DNA of 64,000 nt from Aestuariibacter sp. GS-14 (GTDB lineage: Bacteria > Pseudomonadota > Gammaproteobacteria > Enterobacterales > Alteromonadaceae), in the NCBI RefSeq assembly GCF_006494365.1, contig NZ_VHIP01000003.1:248001-312000 (forward strand), read 5' to 3'. A program made the translations under genes and the position numbers. Positions 47,042 to 56,375 of the stretch are shown one piece after another. How positions within the stretch are numbered: the stretch's first letter is position 1; every line of letters starts with the position of its first letter. The notes beneath the pieces are model-generated. The model was not told the origin of the DNA and ran no database searches. It saw only the letters and a program-made list of their open reading frames with translations.

Positions 47042-48625
47042 CTATTCGGTACGGTTAACCTGATAATTTACCAGCGATAAACTTTCCTCTGCAAAACCTA
47101 AGCCCGCTTCGGTAAAGAAGTTAAATACTTTATCCACACCATTGTTTAACAGTGCTTCAACCTCGTCCTCGTAACGCGCAATGGCCGCTATTTTCCCCTG
47201 ATAACCAGCATTCTTTAGCTGTTTGCTAATGTTCATTGCGTCTTCTATAGAAGGCAGGGCGAGTAGTACCAATTCGACGTGCCGGATATCCAGGTTTTCC
47301 CACAAATCAACATCCTCACCATCACCTGTGATTACATTCATGCCGTCGTTGCGCATCTTTTGAATTTTAACGCGATCGGCATCCATTCCCCACACGTGAT
47401 GTTCCATGAGTTTATTGAGCGAGGTAAAGGCACCAATGCCAACACGACCAAGCCCGACCACCAGGATTTTAGCGTCGGCGATAACCGGGTAGATATCTTC
47501 TTTGAGTCGTTTCTCTCGCTCGAAGCGCTTCACGGTGTCTTTGATACGTTGATAAATACTATGCGAATACCGATATACAATGCTGGTTAACACAAATGAC
47601 AGGGAGGTTGATATTGCCAAAACAACAAGCCAGTTATCACCCAGCATTCCCAGACTCACGGCTAATGCGCCAACAATCAAACCAAATTCGCTGTAATTGG
47701 ATAACACTAATCCGCCAAGGTAAGCGGTACGTCCTCGCAACGACATCCGGGTAAACAGCCAGAAGAATAACGACATTTTAATGGGTAGCAGCAGGGTGAT
47801 AATCAGCGCCATTCCCAGCATCTCAAGGTTGGGGAGGGCGGTTAATCCAATTGACAGGAAAAAGCCGATCAGGAACAGGTCTTTAAACGCCAACAGGGAT
47901 TTTGCCATTTCAGTAGCTTTGGCATGTTTGGCGAATAACAGACCGAATATCAGTGCACCCAGGTCGCCTTTTATCTGCACTAATTCAAACAGATGATACC
48001 CACCAAGTGCAAAAATAAAACCGGTTAAGGGAAGCAATTCACCATGCCCTGATTGATTGATAATGCGGTTTAGCAATGGAAGAGCAGGGATAATCAGCAG
48101 TAACAATGGTGCGTATATACTGGGTATTTTACCGGTTGCAACCACCAGAAATACCACAGCAAAAATATCCTGCATGACTAATACACCGATAGCCAGCTTG
48201 CCATGACGCGTTTTTGATTCGCCGGCTTCTTCCAGTACTTTAACCACACACACTGTGCTGCTAAACGACAGTGCAAACGCAATCAGTGCTGCGCTCTGCC
48301 AATCAAGTCCGCCAAATCCCGCTGCTGCCAGGCTGCCAAATAAAATTAACAGGGCAGAAATGGCTGCTACCCACAACACAGTATGGGCGATGCTGCCAAA
48401 CCACACTTCCCGTTTAGACAAATCCTTTATGTTGAGTTTAAGGCCGATGGTAAACAGCATTATTGTAATACCAAGATCGGCCAGTGTGGTGATTGCTGGT
48501 GTGGTTGAATAACCCAGAGCATGAAGTAAAAAACCTGCCGCCAAGTAGCCAACCAGTGGAGGAATGCCAATAAGTTTCACGCCAAGCCCGCAAATGAATG
48601 CAAACAGTAAAAAGATATACTCCAT
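47042..48625 (-). CDS. CPA2 family monovalent cation:proton antiporter (KefB/C-like)
   Basis: 527 residues from ATG 48625 (MEYIFLLFAF); the frame is open to 48706 but those residues are not membrane-like. About twelve transmembrane helices form a Na+/H+ exchanger domain, with the polar motif GVLVMQDIFAVVF. A C-terminal RCK/TrkA-N domain begins at ILVVGLGRVGIGAF (about residue 390). It most resembles YbaL/KefB-type potassium efflux systems. No ancillary KefG/KefF gene is adjacent. Confidence 0.88.
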   Translation of the reverse strand: MEYIFLLFAFICGLGVKLIGIPPLVGYLAAGFLLHALGYSTTPAITTLADLGITIMLFTIGLKLNIKDLSKREVWFGSIAHTVLWVAAISALLILFGSLAAAGFGGLDWQSAALIAFALSFSSTVCVVKVLEEAGESKTRHGKLAIGVLVMQDIFAVVFLVVATGKIPSIYAPLLLLIIPALPLLNRIINQSGHGELLPLTGFIFALGGYHLFELVQIKGDLGALIFGLLFAKHAKATEMAKSLLAFKDLFLIGFFLSIGLTALPNLEMLGMALIITLLLPIKMSLFFWLFTRMSLRGRTAYLGGLVLSNYSEFGLIVGALAVSLGMLGDNWLVVLAISTSLSFVLTSIVYRYSHSIYQRIKDTVKRFEREKRLKEDIYPVIADAKILVVGLGRVGIGAFTSLNKLMEHHVWGMDADRVKIQKMRNDGMNVITGDGEDVDLWENLDIRHVELVLLALPSIEDAMNISKQLKNAGYQGKIAAIARYEDEVEALLNNGVDKVFNFFTEAGLGFAEESLSLVNYQVNRTE

Positions 48626-48815
48626 TATCGCAACATTGAGATAGTCAGATTTGCCACAAAAGTACCATGTTAGACTTGGTGCTGGCAAAATTATCCGAGC
48701 GGGCACTTAGGATACTTATCAGCATGGAGAACTGCTAAATACACATTTGAGGAGAGTGAGCTGTCACCAGTTCCCTTGGTGACATGATGTGTTAAGCGTG
48801 AGCCTCAGAGCAAAA

Positions 48816-49307
48816 CTAAAACGTTGCTGCTTGTTTGGATTTATCGTGGGATTCTTCTGCTATAAGCAGATTGAGTTCTTGCAATAATTCATATTCGCGC
48901 ACTTTAATTGTGCCGAGCTCAAAGGTGATTTCCTTTTTTCGCTCCGACGGGCTGTACCCAGGCATTTTTCGTCGGGATTCCAGATTCGCGATATTGGATA
49001 CTTTCTTAAGTTCTGCTACCGAGCCTGAGGAAGGTCGTTGATATCCGCTACCGTATTCGATAGACGATTTCTCAAACGATAGCATCGATTCGCCATGAAG
49101 CCGTTGAGACTGGCTATACTGCATGGAGTGGTTTTTATGTGCTTCAATTTCTTCAGCACGATCCATTGCACGTAATTTACGCGCAAATATTTCCAATCCA
49201 ACCCTGTTTACCGATACGCCCATGTCAAGGCACTGCTTATAGGTAACATCATTGTTTTTATAGTTATTGGCTCTGACTAAGCTCTTAACTGTTTCTAATT
49301 TTTCCAT
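48816..49307 (-). CDS. Hypothetical protein, 163 aa, helical and charged
   Basis: Soluble, without signal peptide or membrane helix. The N-terminal third (SLVRANNYKNNDVTYKQCLD) and C-terminal third (FELGTIKVREYELLQELNLL) look helical; the middle is Ser/Gly-rich and disordered. I do not recognise the family. It is transcribed alone, flanked by 190 and 262 bp of A/T-rich non-coding DNA. A 7-bp hairpin (48763-48783) lies after its stop. The start is ATG 49307. Confidence 0.55.
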   Translation of the reverse strand: MEKLETVKSLVRANNYKNNDVTYKQCLDMGVSVNRVGLEIFARKLRAMDRAEEIEAHKNHSMQYSQSQRLHGESMLSFEKSSIEYGSGYQRPSSGSVAELKKVSNIANLESRRKMPGYSPSERKKEITFELGTIKVREYELLQELNLLIAEESHDKSKQAATF

Positions 49308-49569
49308 TTTAGCGCACTTTTTTATACCGGATTCAAACAGCGATCAGGTTGGTTTATATGGATATTATTATTGGACTATCGACAAATTGCCGAAATTCTG
49401 CGTTATAGTACTGTTGAATATTTGTACATGCAATACTACAAAAGTCAAACTTTTGACACAAAATGTGCAAAATTGTCAAAAATCAAACACGATTCGTACT
49501 GGTCGGTGCAGTAAAATGAGGTACAGTTGCGTGCTTTTGAAGCTTTTTAATTAACTCATTGGGTATTAT

Positions 49570-50454
49570 GTGAATAAAACTGAGCGGTTTTCAGCGATTA
49601 AACGGGTGTTGATTATTGAAGGTTGTGTCAATCTGTTAATGACCCTGACAAAACTTTCGGTAGGAATAATTACTCACTCCTCAGTCATTCTGGCCGATGC
49701 GCTGCATTCCTTAACGGATCTCTTCAACAACGTAATTGCTTTTGTTGCCATTCGAATCAGCCAGAAACCACCCGATCATTCCCATCCCTACGGACATCAG
49801 AAATTTGAATACCTGGCTATTTTTCTGTTGGCTGTTTTACTGTCGGTGGTGTCGCTTGAATTGGTGATTTACGCCATTGAACATCATGGTAATCCTGTAG
49901 AGCAAAACATTACTGGCCTGGTATTGTTAATACTCGCGATTGCGGTGAATTTTCTGCTGAGTCGCTGGCAAATGGGCAAGGCCAAATTCCTTCGGTCTGA
50001 ATTATTGGCAGCCGATGCCAAACATACACTTAGTGACGTGCTCACATCGGTAGCGGTACTGGTGGGCTGGCAACTTGCCGCTTCAGGGTGGTATTGGTTG
50101 GATACTGTTTTTTGCCTGGGAGTGGCTTTGTTGGTTGCGCATTTGGCATGGGAACTGTTTAATCAGGCACTCCCAGTGCTGGTTGACGCTAACGCCAATG
50201 ACAAATCGCTTTCGGTTGAAACGCTATCCCGGTATACCAGCGACTTTAACGATATTGCCCGGGTTGCGGAAGTACGCAGCAGAAGAATGGGCGAGCACAT
50301 CAACGCGGATCTAACGCTCATTGTCTCGCCACACTTAACGGTTACGCAGGCCCACAAGCTTGCCCATGAATTCGAAGACTATCTCAAAAAGCATATCGAG
50401 CTTAATGATGTTGTGATACACATTGAACCCGATGAGTTATCTGACCGGAGTTAA
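49570..50454 (+). CDS. Cation diffusion facilitator (CDF) metal exporter
   Basis: 294 residues with six transmembrane helices. Metal-site motifs are ADALHSLTDLFNN in helix 2 and ADAKHTLSDVL in helix 5 (HxxxD pattern), with SHPYGHQKFEYLA between helices 2 and 3, and a C-terminal cytoplasmic ferredoxin-like domain. The substrate is Zn, Fe, Mn or Co; HxxxD/DxxxD types often favour Zn. GTG start at 49570; the preceding ATG (49568) runs into a stop at once. It is coupled to the next gene. Confidence 0.88.
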   Translation: MNKTERFSAIKRVLIIEGCVNLLMTLTKLSVGIITHSSVILADALHSLTDLFNNVIAFVAIRISQKPPDHSHPYGHQKFEYLAIFLLAVLLSVVSLELVIYAIEHHGNPVEQNITGLVLLILAIAVNFLLSRWQMGKAKFLRSELLAADAKHTLSDVLTSVAVLVGWQLAASGWYWLDTVFCLGVALLVAHLAWELFNQALPVLVDANANDKSLSVETLSRYTSDFNDIARVAEVRSRRMGEHINADLTLIVSPHLTVTQAHKLAHEFEDYLKKHIELNDVVIHIEPDELSDRS

Positions 50455-50455
50455 T

Positions 50456-52093
50456 GTGAGAAACAGAGTATTGTTTATTGTTGGTATGGGACTGTTAGCA
50501 TCACTTCTGCTGGCATTTACTTATCAGGGATTTGAATGGGTAGTTGGAGTATTTGCCCTATTGTTGGCATTAACACTTCACGATGCCTTCCAAAAACGTC
50601 ATTCGTTGCTCGCTAATTTTCCTCTTGTAGGCCGTTTGCGTTGGATAATAGAAGAGCTAAGGCCATTCGTTCAGCAATACCTGCTAGAAACAGAAACCAG
50701 TGGCAAACCAATCAGCCGGATGTTTCGCTCCATCGTGTATCAGCGGGCAAAGAACAGTTTAGACACGGTACCGTTTGGCACTCAGTTGGATACCTATGAA
50801 TCAGGCTACGAATGGATAGGGCATTCTCTATCTGCATTAAACGTAGAAGAACTGGATGATGATCCCAGAGTAAAAATTGGCGGTCCGGAGTGCACTCAGC
50901 CTTATAACGCCAGCTTGTTGAACATTTCGGCCATGAGTTTTGGTAGTTTGAGCAAGCACGCAGTGCTCGCGCTAAATAAAGGTGCGAAGTTAGGCGGGTT
51001 TTACCAGAATACTGGCGAGGGCGGGTTAACGCCTTATCATTTGGAAAACGGTGGCGACATTGTTTGGCAGATTGGTACCGGCTATTTTGGGTGCCGGAAT
51101 AAAGATGGCACATTTAATCCGCTAACATTTCAGGAAAAAGCACGTTTGCCTGCCGTAAAAATGATTGAAATAAAATTAAGTCAGGGCGCAAAGCCTGGTC
51201 ATGGCGGTATTTTGCCTGCACACAAAAACACCCCGGAGATCGCAGCAATCCGCGACGTCCCCGTGGCAACAGATGTTATTTCGCCACCTACTCACAGTGC
51301 TTTTAGTACACCTGTTGGCCTGCTTGATTTTGTTAAACAGCTACGTGAACTCAGTGGTGGTAAACCAGTAGGATTTAAACTGGCTATAGGCCGCAAGAGT
51401 GAATTTATTGCAGTGTGCAAAGCCATGAAACAAACCGGCATTATGCCTGACTTTATTACGGTTGATGGCGGAGAAGGTGGCACCGGTGCAGCACCTTTGG
51501 AATATTCAAATTCAATTGGATTTCCGTTAAGGGACGCGTTGGCATTTGTTGATGATTGTCTGGTGGGATTTGGGATACGAGACAAGATTAAAATTATTGC
51601 GTCGGGAAAAATCATTACGGCGTTTCATATGGTTAAAAATCTGTCGTTGGGCGCCGATGTATGTAACAGTGCGAGAGGAATGATGCTGGCATTAGGGTGT
51701 GTACAGTCATTGTCCTGTCATACTAATACCTGCCCAACAGGTGTTGCCACACAGGATCCAAAGCTGTTTAAAGGGCTGGATGTTAAAGATAAAAGTGTAC
51801 GGGTAGCCAATTTCCATCACAAAACCGTGAAGGCAATGGTAGATATTTTATCGTCAACCGGGCATCGCTCAGCCAGTGAACTGACTCGCACTCATATCTT
51901 TAGGCGGGTTAATCAGGAAACGGTTAAACGTTACGATGAAATATTTCCGCTTATTCAACCCGGTAGCTTTTATAGCGACGATGTGCCATCGCATTATGCA
52001 TTGCATATAAAAGAAGCATCTGCTGCATCGTTTAAGCCGGTCAATATTTTGGCTCAGGTTGAAAATAGTACCCAATCAGTGAATAGTAATTAG
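50456..52093 (+). CDS. FMN-binding glutamate-synthase-like membrane protein
   Basis: 545 residues from GTG 50456, which has CGGAG 5 nt upstream and begins 1 bp after the CDF stop. The frame also opens inside the CDF gene at 50423. One or two N-terminal transmembrane helices are followed by the glutamate-synthase FMN/2-oxoglutarate barrel (MSFGSLSKHAVLALNKGAK, GEGGLTPYH, DGGEGGTGAAPLEY) and the Fe-S cluster region CHTNTCPTGVATQDP. No glutaminase or NADPH domain is present, so it is not a complete GltB. The actual substrate of this family is unknown. Confidence 0.85.
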   Translation: MRNRVLFIVGMGLLASLLLAFTYQGFEWVVGVFALLLALTLHDAFQKRHSLLANFPLVGRLRWIIEELRPFVQQYLLETETSGKPISRMFRSIVYQRAKNSLDTVPFGTQLDTYESGYEWIGHSLSALNVEELDDDPRVKIGGPECTQPYNASLLNISAMSFGSLSKHAVLALNKGAKLGGFYQNTGEGGLTPYHLENGGDIVWQIGTGYFGCRNKDGTFNPLTFQEKARLPAVKMIEIKLSQGAKPGHGGILPAHKNTPEIAAIRDVPVATDVISPPTHSAFSTPVGLLDFVKQLRELSGGKPVGFKLAIGRKSEFIAVCKAMKQTGIMPDFITVDGGEGGTGAAPLEYSNSIGFPLRDALAFVDDCLVGFGIRDKIKIIASGKIITAFHMVKNLSLGADVCNSARGMMLALGCVQSLSCHTNTCPTGVATQDPKLFKGLDVKDKSVRVANFHHKTVKAMVDILSSTGHRSASELTRTHIFRRVNQETVKRYDEIFPLIQPGSFYSDDVPSHYALHIKEASAASFKPVNILAQVENSTQSVNSN

Positions 52094-52099
52094 CAAATA

Positions 52100-52141
52100 T
52101 TGATTAAAATCAACAGTAATTGATTGCCGCTATTCTATACT
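52100..52141 (+). promoter_or_regulatory. Class II FNR-dependent promoter of the usp gene
   Basis: A perfect FNR box TTGAT-TAAA-ATCAA (52100-52113) is followed 22 bp later by TATACT (52136-52141). A start near 52148 places the box centre at -41.5, the textbook class II activation geometry. Confidence 0.85.
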
Positions 52142-52175
52142 GACATTACAGAAAACAGCCATAAGGAGGCTGATT

Positions 52176-52601
52176 ATGAGTGGTTATAACTGCGTTTTGG
52201 TAGCAATAGATGTGTTCTCAAACGAGCATGAAGCCGTTGTAGAAAAAGCATTGGCCGTAGCGGGGGCACCTGCAAAGCTTAACCTGATATATGTAGCGTA
52301 TCCGCAGACGAATTTCGAGCCTTATGGTTTGTTCCTTGAACGTGATTTTTCTGAAGAAGTGCGCGAGCAGGCGCAAAAGAAATTAGAAAGGATCGCCGAT
52401 GGTCATGGCGTGCCGCGCACCCACGTACAGGTTGCAATTGGTTCTGCCGCAGAGGAAATTCACCTGGTAGCCAAAAAGCTCAACGCTGACTTAATTGTGT
52501 TGGGAACACACGGTCAAAGTGGTGTGCAGTTGTTGTTAGGTTCTACCGCCAGTTCCGTGCTGCACGGCATTGAATGTGATTTACTGGCGGTAAAAGTATA
52601 A
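52176..52601 (+). CDS. Universal stress protein, UspA family
   Basis: 141-residue single Usp domain. The ATP-binding loop GTHGQSGVQLLLGSTASSVL matches the G-x2-G-x9-G(S/T) motif. A very strong SD (AAGGAGG) precedes the ATG. It sits behind an FNR box, so anaerobic induction is likely. Monocistronic, with its own terminator. Confidence 0.93.
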   Translation: MSGYNCVLVAIDVFSNEHEAVVEKALAVAGAPAKLNLIYVAYPQTNFEPYGLFLERDFSEEVREQAQKKLERIADGHGVPRTHVQVAIGSAAEEIHLVAKKLNADLIVLGTHGQSGVQLLLGSTASSVLHGIECDLLAVKV

Positions 52602-52634
52602 GTTGCCAGGCGGGCATTGTGTCGCCTGTATTTA

Positions 52635-52669
52635 GGCAGTGAATTCCCAACCATTCACTGCCTTTTTTT
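52635..52669 (+). terminator. Terminator after the usp gene
   Basis: GGCAGTGAAT and ATTCACTGCC form a perfect 10-bp stem with an 8-nt loop followed by seven T residues. Confidence 0.93.
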
Positions 52670-52758
52670 ATTTTTTAAAATTATTTTTATTCTTAATGTT
52701 CCGTTAAGTTTTCGCGATTATCTTTTCATCATGTTCTGAAATTCCGTTGGACTGATAC

Positions 52759-53448
52759 ATGATGAATGCGTTTAATGCTAATGCTCTGCAGTTTCACCCT
52801 TTAAGCACATCGATACCTTCTGTAGATGTGATAGGGTGTGATAGGCATGCTTCATGCCGCCATCAGGTACAAGAATTTATCCGCAAAGGGTTCTACCAGT
52901 GGTATCGCGCAGATGTGCAGGATTTTTTGCCCTTGCTGGTAACAGCAAGAGCGCAGAATATTCATTCTGTACTGGGTTTGCGTACCCAAACTACTGATAT
53001 GTTGGTTACGCGTTACCTTGACAGTGGATTAACTGAGACCCTTGCAGCCCAAGGAATTCAAGATGTTGAAGGTAAGGTTGCCGAAATTGGCAATTTATAC
53101 AGTGAATCTCACGCCTACACATTACCTTTATTACTGACAACCGTTAAAGCGCTGCTCGAAGCTGGTTTTACCTATGCATTATTTACCGCAACTACGCGTG
53201 TTCAGGCACTCTTTATGCGCTATGGTTTACAAGCTTCAGCAATTTGCCCGGCTAGTCCTGAGAAGCTGGACGGTAAAGCGGCTGAATGGGGAAGCTATTA
53301 CCAGGCTGGTCCAACAGTAATGTTGCTTGACCTGGCGCGAGTTTCAGCAGTAGTAAAAAACAACCCGCGTCTTACCGATATTGATCGGGCTCAGCAACCC
53401 GCGGCGTCCACCATTGCGTCTCAACTGCGGTGGTTACGCCATGCTTAA
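52759..53448 (+). CDS. Thermostable-hemolysin family (GNAT-like) protein
   Basis: 229 residues with the T_hemolysin signature: RHQVQEFIRKGFYQWYRADV, then LGLRTQT, then EIGNLYSESHAYTLPLL and FMRYGLQ. Despite the name, the family is thought to have an acyltransferase (GNAT)-like fold; a hemolytic role for this member is unsupported. First of five tightly packed genes with an AMP-forming ligase next, so it may transfer an activated acyl group to an amine. It overlaps the ligase gene by 8 bp. Confidence 0.82.
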   Translation: MMNAFNANALQFHPLSTSIPSVDVIGCDRHASCRHQVQEFIRKGFYQWYRADVQDFLPLLVTARAQNIHSVLGLRTQTTDMLVTRYLDSGLTETLAAQGIQDVEGKVAEIGNLYSESHAYTLPLLLTTVKALLEAGFTYALFTATTRVQALFMRYGLQASAICPASPEKLDGKAAEWGSYYQAGPTVMLLDLARVSAVVKNNPRLTDIDRAQQPAASTIASQLRWLRHA

Positions 53449-54880
53449 TACCTATCCTTTTGACGTAAATAATGATGTTGCGCTTAGCACAGCATCCACT
53501 CAAGTGACTTATGCGCATTTGTATGAAGCAGTGTTATCACGTGCACAGTATATAAAGCAGCTTAATGCGCAACGTTTTGCAATCATTGCTGATAACGGTT
53601 TGGAGTGGGTCTTCTTTGATTTAGCGTGTCAGATGGCCAATTGTGTACTTGTTCCTGTTCCAGCATTTTTTTCTGCTGCACAGCAAGATCATCTTTTTAC
53701 CAGTGCCGATATTCAATATGTTATTAGCGAACGAACTCTCGTTAATCCTGAAACCGGTTTTTTTGCCAGTGTTACCGAACGTCACAATCAACATAACACA
53801 GCATTGATTCCAGACGGGACTTCAAAAATAACGTTTACTTCGGGGTCAACCGGGCAGCCCAAGGGCGTGTGTTTATCTGCACAGTCGCAGTTGACTGTGG
53901 CGCAATCTCTAGCAAAAGCGGTAGACATTCCAAAAGTGAAGCATTTGGCAGTATTACCACTGAGTTTACTACTGGAAAATATTGCTGGAATTTACAGCCC
54001 ACTGCTAAGTGGCGGTCAGATTGTATTGGCTAGCGCACAAGAGCGAGGATTTGAGGGAAGTAGGCTGGTGAATCCCCAGACGTTACTGACTCTGATATCC
54101 ACTGAGCAGCCCAATACACTCATACTGGTACCTGAATTGTTGCAATTTTTAGTGGTTGCTGCCAGCAACGGTTGGCAACCACCCTCATCACTGGCTTTTA
54201 TTGCGGTTGGCGGTGGGCTGGTCTCATCGCAGTTGTTGTCGAAAGCCAGACACCTTGGACTGCCTGTTTTTCAGGGGTATGGGTTGTCTGAATGCTGTTC
54301 AGTTGTTGCCCTGAATACACCCGCTCAGCAGAATGATTCTGCCGTGGGGTATTGCCTGGCTCACAATCAGGTGGAGATTGTAGCCGAAGAAATTGTTGTG
54401 TCTGGCAGTCATTTTCTGGGTTATTTGAACGACGCTGATTCTTTTTATCCTGACAAGGTGGCTACCGGCGATCTGGGGTTCTGTGAAAATGGATTCCTGC
54501 ATGTTAGTGGCCGGCGTAAACACCTGTTAATTAATTCCTGGGGCAGAAATATTTCGCCCGAGTGGATAGAGGCAGAACTGTTTGCCACCGGGGCATTTCA
54601 GCACATTGTGGTACTTGGCGATGCCAAACCCTATTTAACTGCGCTCTATTCATTGGCGTCGCCAAATATAGACAGGCGCTATGTCGATGCAATTTTTCAT
54701 ACGGTAAATGAACGCTTACCGGATTACGCAAGGGTATTTGTTTGGGAAGCATTTCCAGAACTACCTTCACCGCAAAATGGGTGTCTTACCGCAACGGGTA
54801 AGCCAGTAAGAACAGCCATTTCTGAATTTTATGATGGGACAATCAGTCCGATGTACTTCAAGCAGTACAAACAGGAGTAG
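53441..54880 (+). CDS. AMP-forming acyl/aryl-acid ligase
   Basis: 479 residues from ATG 53441; upstream in-frame codons back to 53381 would lie wholly inside the previous gene. ANL-superfamily adenylation motifs are present: P-loop FTSGSTGQPKGV, GYGLSE and TGDLGF, then a short C-terminal domain with SGRRKHLLINSWGRNI. It is shorter than typical fatty acyl-CoA ligases. It probably activates a carboxylic acid for the neighbouring enzymes. No carrier protein is encoded in the operon. Confidence 0.86.
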   Translation: MLNTYPFDVNNDVALSTASTQVTYAHLYEAVLSRAQYIKQLNAQRFAIIADNGLEWVFFDLACQMANCVLVPVPAFFSAAQQDHLFTSADIQYVISERTLVNPETGFFASVTERHNQHNTALIPDGTSKITFTSGSTGQPKGVCLSAQSQLTVAQSLAKAVDIPKVKHLAVLPLSLLLENIAGIYSPLLSGGQIVLASAQERGFEGSRLVNPQTLLTLISTEQPNTLILVPELLQFLVVAASNGWQPPSSLAFIAVGGGLVSSQLLSKARHLGLPVFQGYGLSECCSVVALNTPAQQNDSAVGYCLAHNQVEIVAEEIVVSGSHFLGYLNDADSFYPDKVATGDLGFCENGFLHVSGRRKHLLINSWGRNISPEWIEAELFATGAFQHIVVLGDAKPYLTALYSLASPNIDRRYVDAIFHTVNERLPDYARVFVWEAFPELPSPQNGCLTATGKPVRTAISEFYDGTISPMYFKQYKQE

Positions 54881-54882
54881 AT

Positions 54883-55554
54883 ATGACTTTTTATCAAACA
54901 CTGAACAATGAAACAAAAGCGGAACGGGAATACCTGTTGTCGAGCCCGATTTTTCAACGGGTTTTTAATGGTGATATTTCAATTGATGATTATGTAGCTT
55001 TTTTAAAACAGGCATATCATCACGTTAAACACACAGTACCTTTGCTGATGGCAACAGGCAGCAGGTTACGTGATGATCAGGAGTGGTTACGCGTAGCAAT
55101 TGGCGAATACATTGAAGAAGAAATGGGCCATCAGGAATGGATCCTCAACGACCTGGCAGCATGTGGCGCTAATAAAGAAGCAGCAAGGCACAGTAAACCA
55201 GCGGCTTCAACTGAGCTAATGGTTGCCTACGCTTACGACACAGTAACCCGTAATAATCCACTGGCCTTTTTTGGCATGGTGTTTGTGCTGGAAGGTACCA
55301 GCATAACCATCGCAGACAGTGCGGCAAGACAAATTGCAACAACACTGGCGTTACCCAAAAAGGCGTTCAGTTATTTAACATCTCACGGTGCACTGGATCA
55401 GGAACACATTGTCTTCTTTGAAAATCTGATGAACAAGATCACAGATGAACAAGAACAGGCATGCATTATTCACAGTGCTAAAATGTTCTACCGTCTTTAT
55501 GCCGGTATATTCCGTGAACTGGATAACCAGCACGGTTTACCGATGGCCGCATAA
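54883..55554 (+). CDS. Heme-oxygenase-like di-iron oxidase (TenA-like fold)
   Basis: 223 all-helical residues. Candidate metal ligands are in YIEEEMGHQEW (E78-E80, H83), VLEGTS (E137) and HGALDQEH (D172, H175), the pattern of heme-oxygenase-like non-heme di-iron proteins such as UndA, often labelled TenA or iron-containing redox enzyme. A thiaminase role is unlikely because no thiamine genes are adjacent. It starts 2 bp after the ligase. The reaction here is unknown; desaturation or C-C cleavage of an activated acyl chain is a guess. Confidence 0.75.
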   Translation: MTFYQTLNNETKAEREYLLSSPIFQRVFNGDISIDDYVAFLKQAYHHVKHTVPLLMATGSRLRDDQEWLRVAIGEYIEEEMGHQEWILNDLAACGANKEAARHSKPAASTELMVAYAYDTVTRNNPLAFFGMVFVLEGTSITIADSAARQIATTLALPKKAFSYLTSHGALDQEHIVFFENLMNKITDEQEQACIIHSAKMFYRLYAGIFRELDNQHGLPMAA

Positions 55555-55565
55555 GGAACATGATA

Positions 55566-56375
55566 ATGAACTGGCAGGATCAGGTATGTCTCATCACGGG
55601 CGCAACCGGTGGAATTGGTAAAGAAATCGCGCGCCAGCTTTCACAGCTGGGCGCAACGCTGATACTGCACGGACGCAATGAAGTGACATTGCGGGCGTTA
55701 TTGAATGAACTCAATAACCAGCGTCATAGTTATGTTATTGCCGATCTCGCAACAGAGGTCGGTGTAGACAACGTGTTTAATGCGGTAAATCAACATGGCG
55801 GACTCACCATGCTTATCAATAACGCAGGGGTGAGTGGCTTTGGATTATTTGAGCAAACGAGTAATCATCAAATAAACAAGGTTATTGGTACCAATTTAAC
55901 CGCAACCATCTCGCTAACATTAAGACTACTGCCTTTGTTAAAACTGCAAAGTCACAGTTACCTCGTGAATGTTGGCTCTGTGTTTGGCAGCATTGGTTAC
56001 CCCTCGCAAGCATTATATTGCGCCAGTAAGTTCGGTATTAAAGGTTTCTCAGAGAGTTTGTACCGGGAATTACATGGCACTGGTGTAAATGTGCATTACT
56101 TTGCGCCCCGAGCAACAGACACCACGATTAATGCTGGTGAGGTCTCTGCGCTGAATAAAGCACTGGGTACCAAAGTTGACAGCCCCGTTTACGTTGCTCA
56201 GGAATTAATTCAACAAATCAACAAACAGCAACCCCGCAAAACGCTGGGTTGGCCAGAACGACTGTTTGTTAAAATAAATGCAGTCTTTCCGTCTATTGTG
56301 GATTCTGCATTAGTAAAGCAATTACCCATAATCAAACGATACGCAAATTTTGCTGTTTCGGAGGCGAAAATATGA
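55566..56375 (+). CDS. Short-chain dehydrogenase/reductase (SDR)
   Basis: 269 residues from ATG 55566, 8 nt after AAGGA; ATG 55560 is too close to it. Nucleotide motif TGATGGIGKE, the NNAG motif (INNAGVSG), catalytic Ser in NVGSVFG and YxxxK in YCASKFG are all present. The conserved C-terminus is classical SDR. It would reduce or oxidise a product of the upstream enzymes with NAD(P). It overlaps the next gene by 4 bp. Confidence 0.9.
   Translation: MNWQDQVCLITGATGGIGKEIARQLSQLGATLILHGRNEVTLRALLNELNNQRHSYVIADLATEVGVDNVFNAVNQHGGLTMLINNAGVSGFGLFEQTSNHQINKVIGTNLTATISLTLRLLPLLKLQSHSYLVNVGSVFGSIGYPSQALYCASKFGIKGFSESLYRELHGTGVNVHYFAPRATDTTINAGEVSALNKALGTKVDSPVYVAQELIQQINKQQPRKTLGWPERLFVKINAVFPSIVDSALVKQLPIIKRYANFAVSEAKI

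Noticed and set aside
52759-53448. A secreted hemolysin or virulence toxin
   Set aside because: There is no signal peptide, the family name is historical, and the gene sits in a biosynthesis-like operon.
54883-55554. Thiaminase II / TenA regulator
   Set aside because: No thiamine genes nearby, and the Glu/His pattern fits di-iron proteins of the same fold better.
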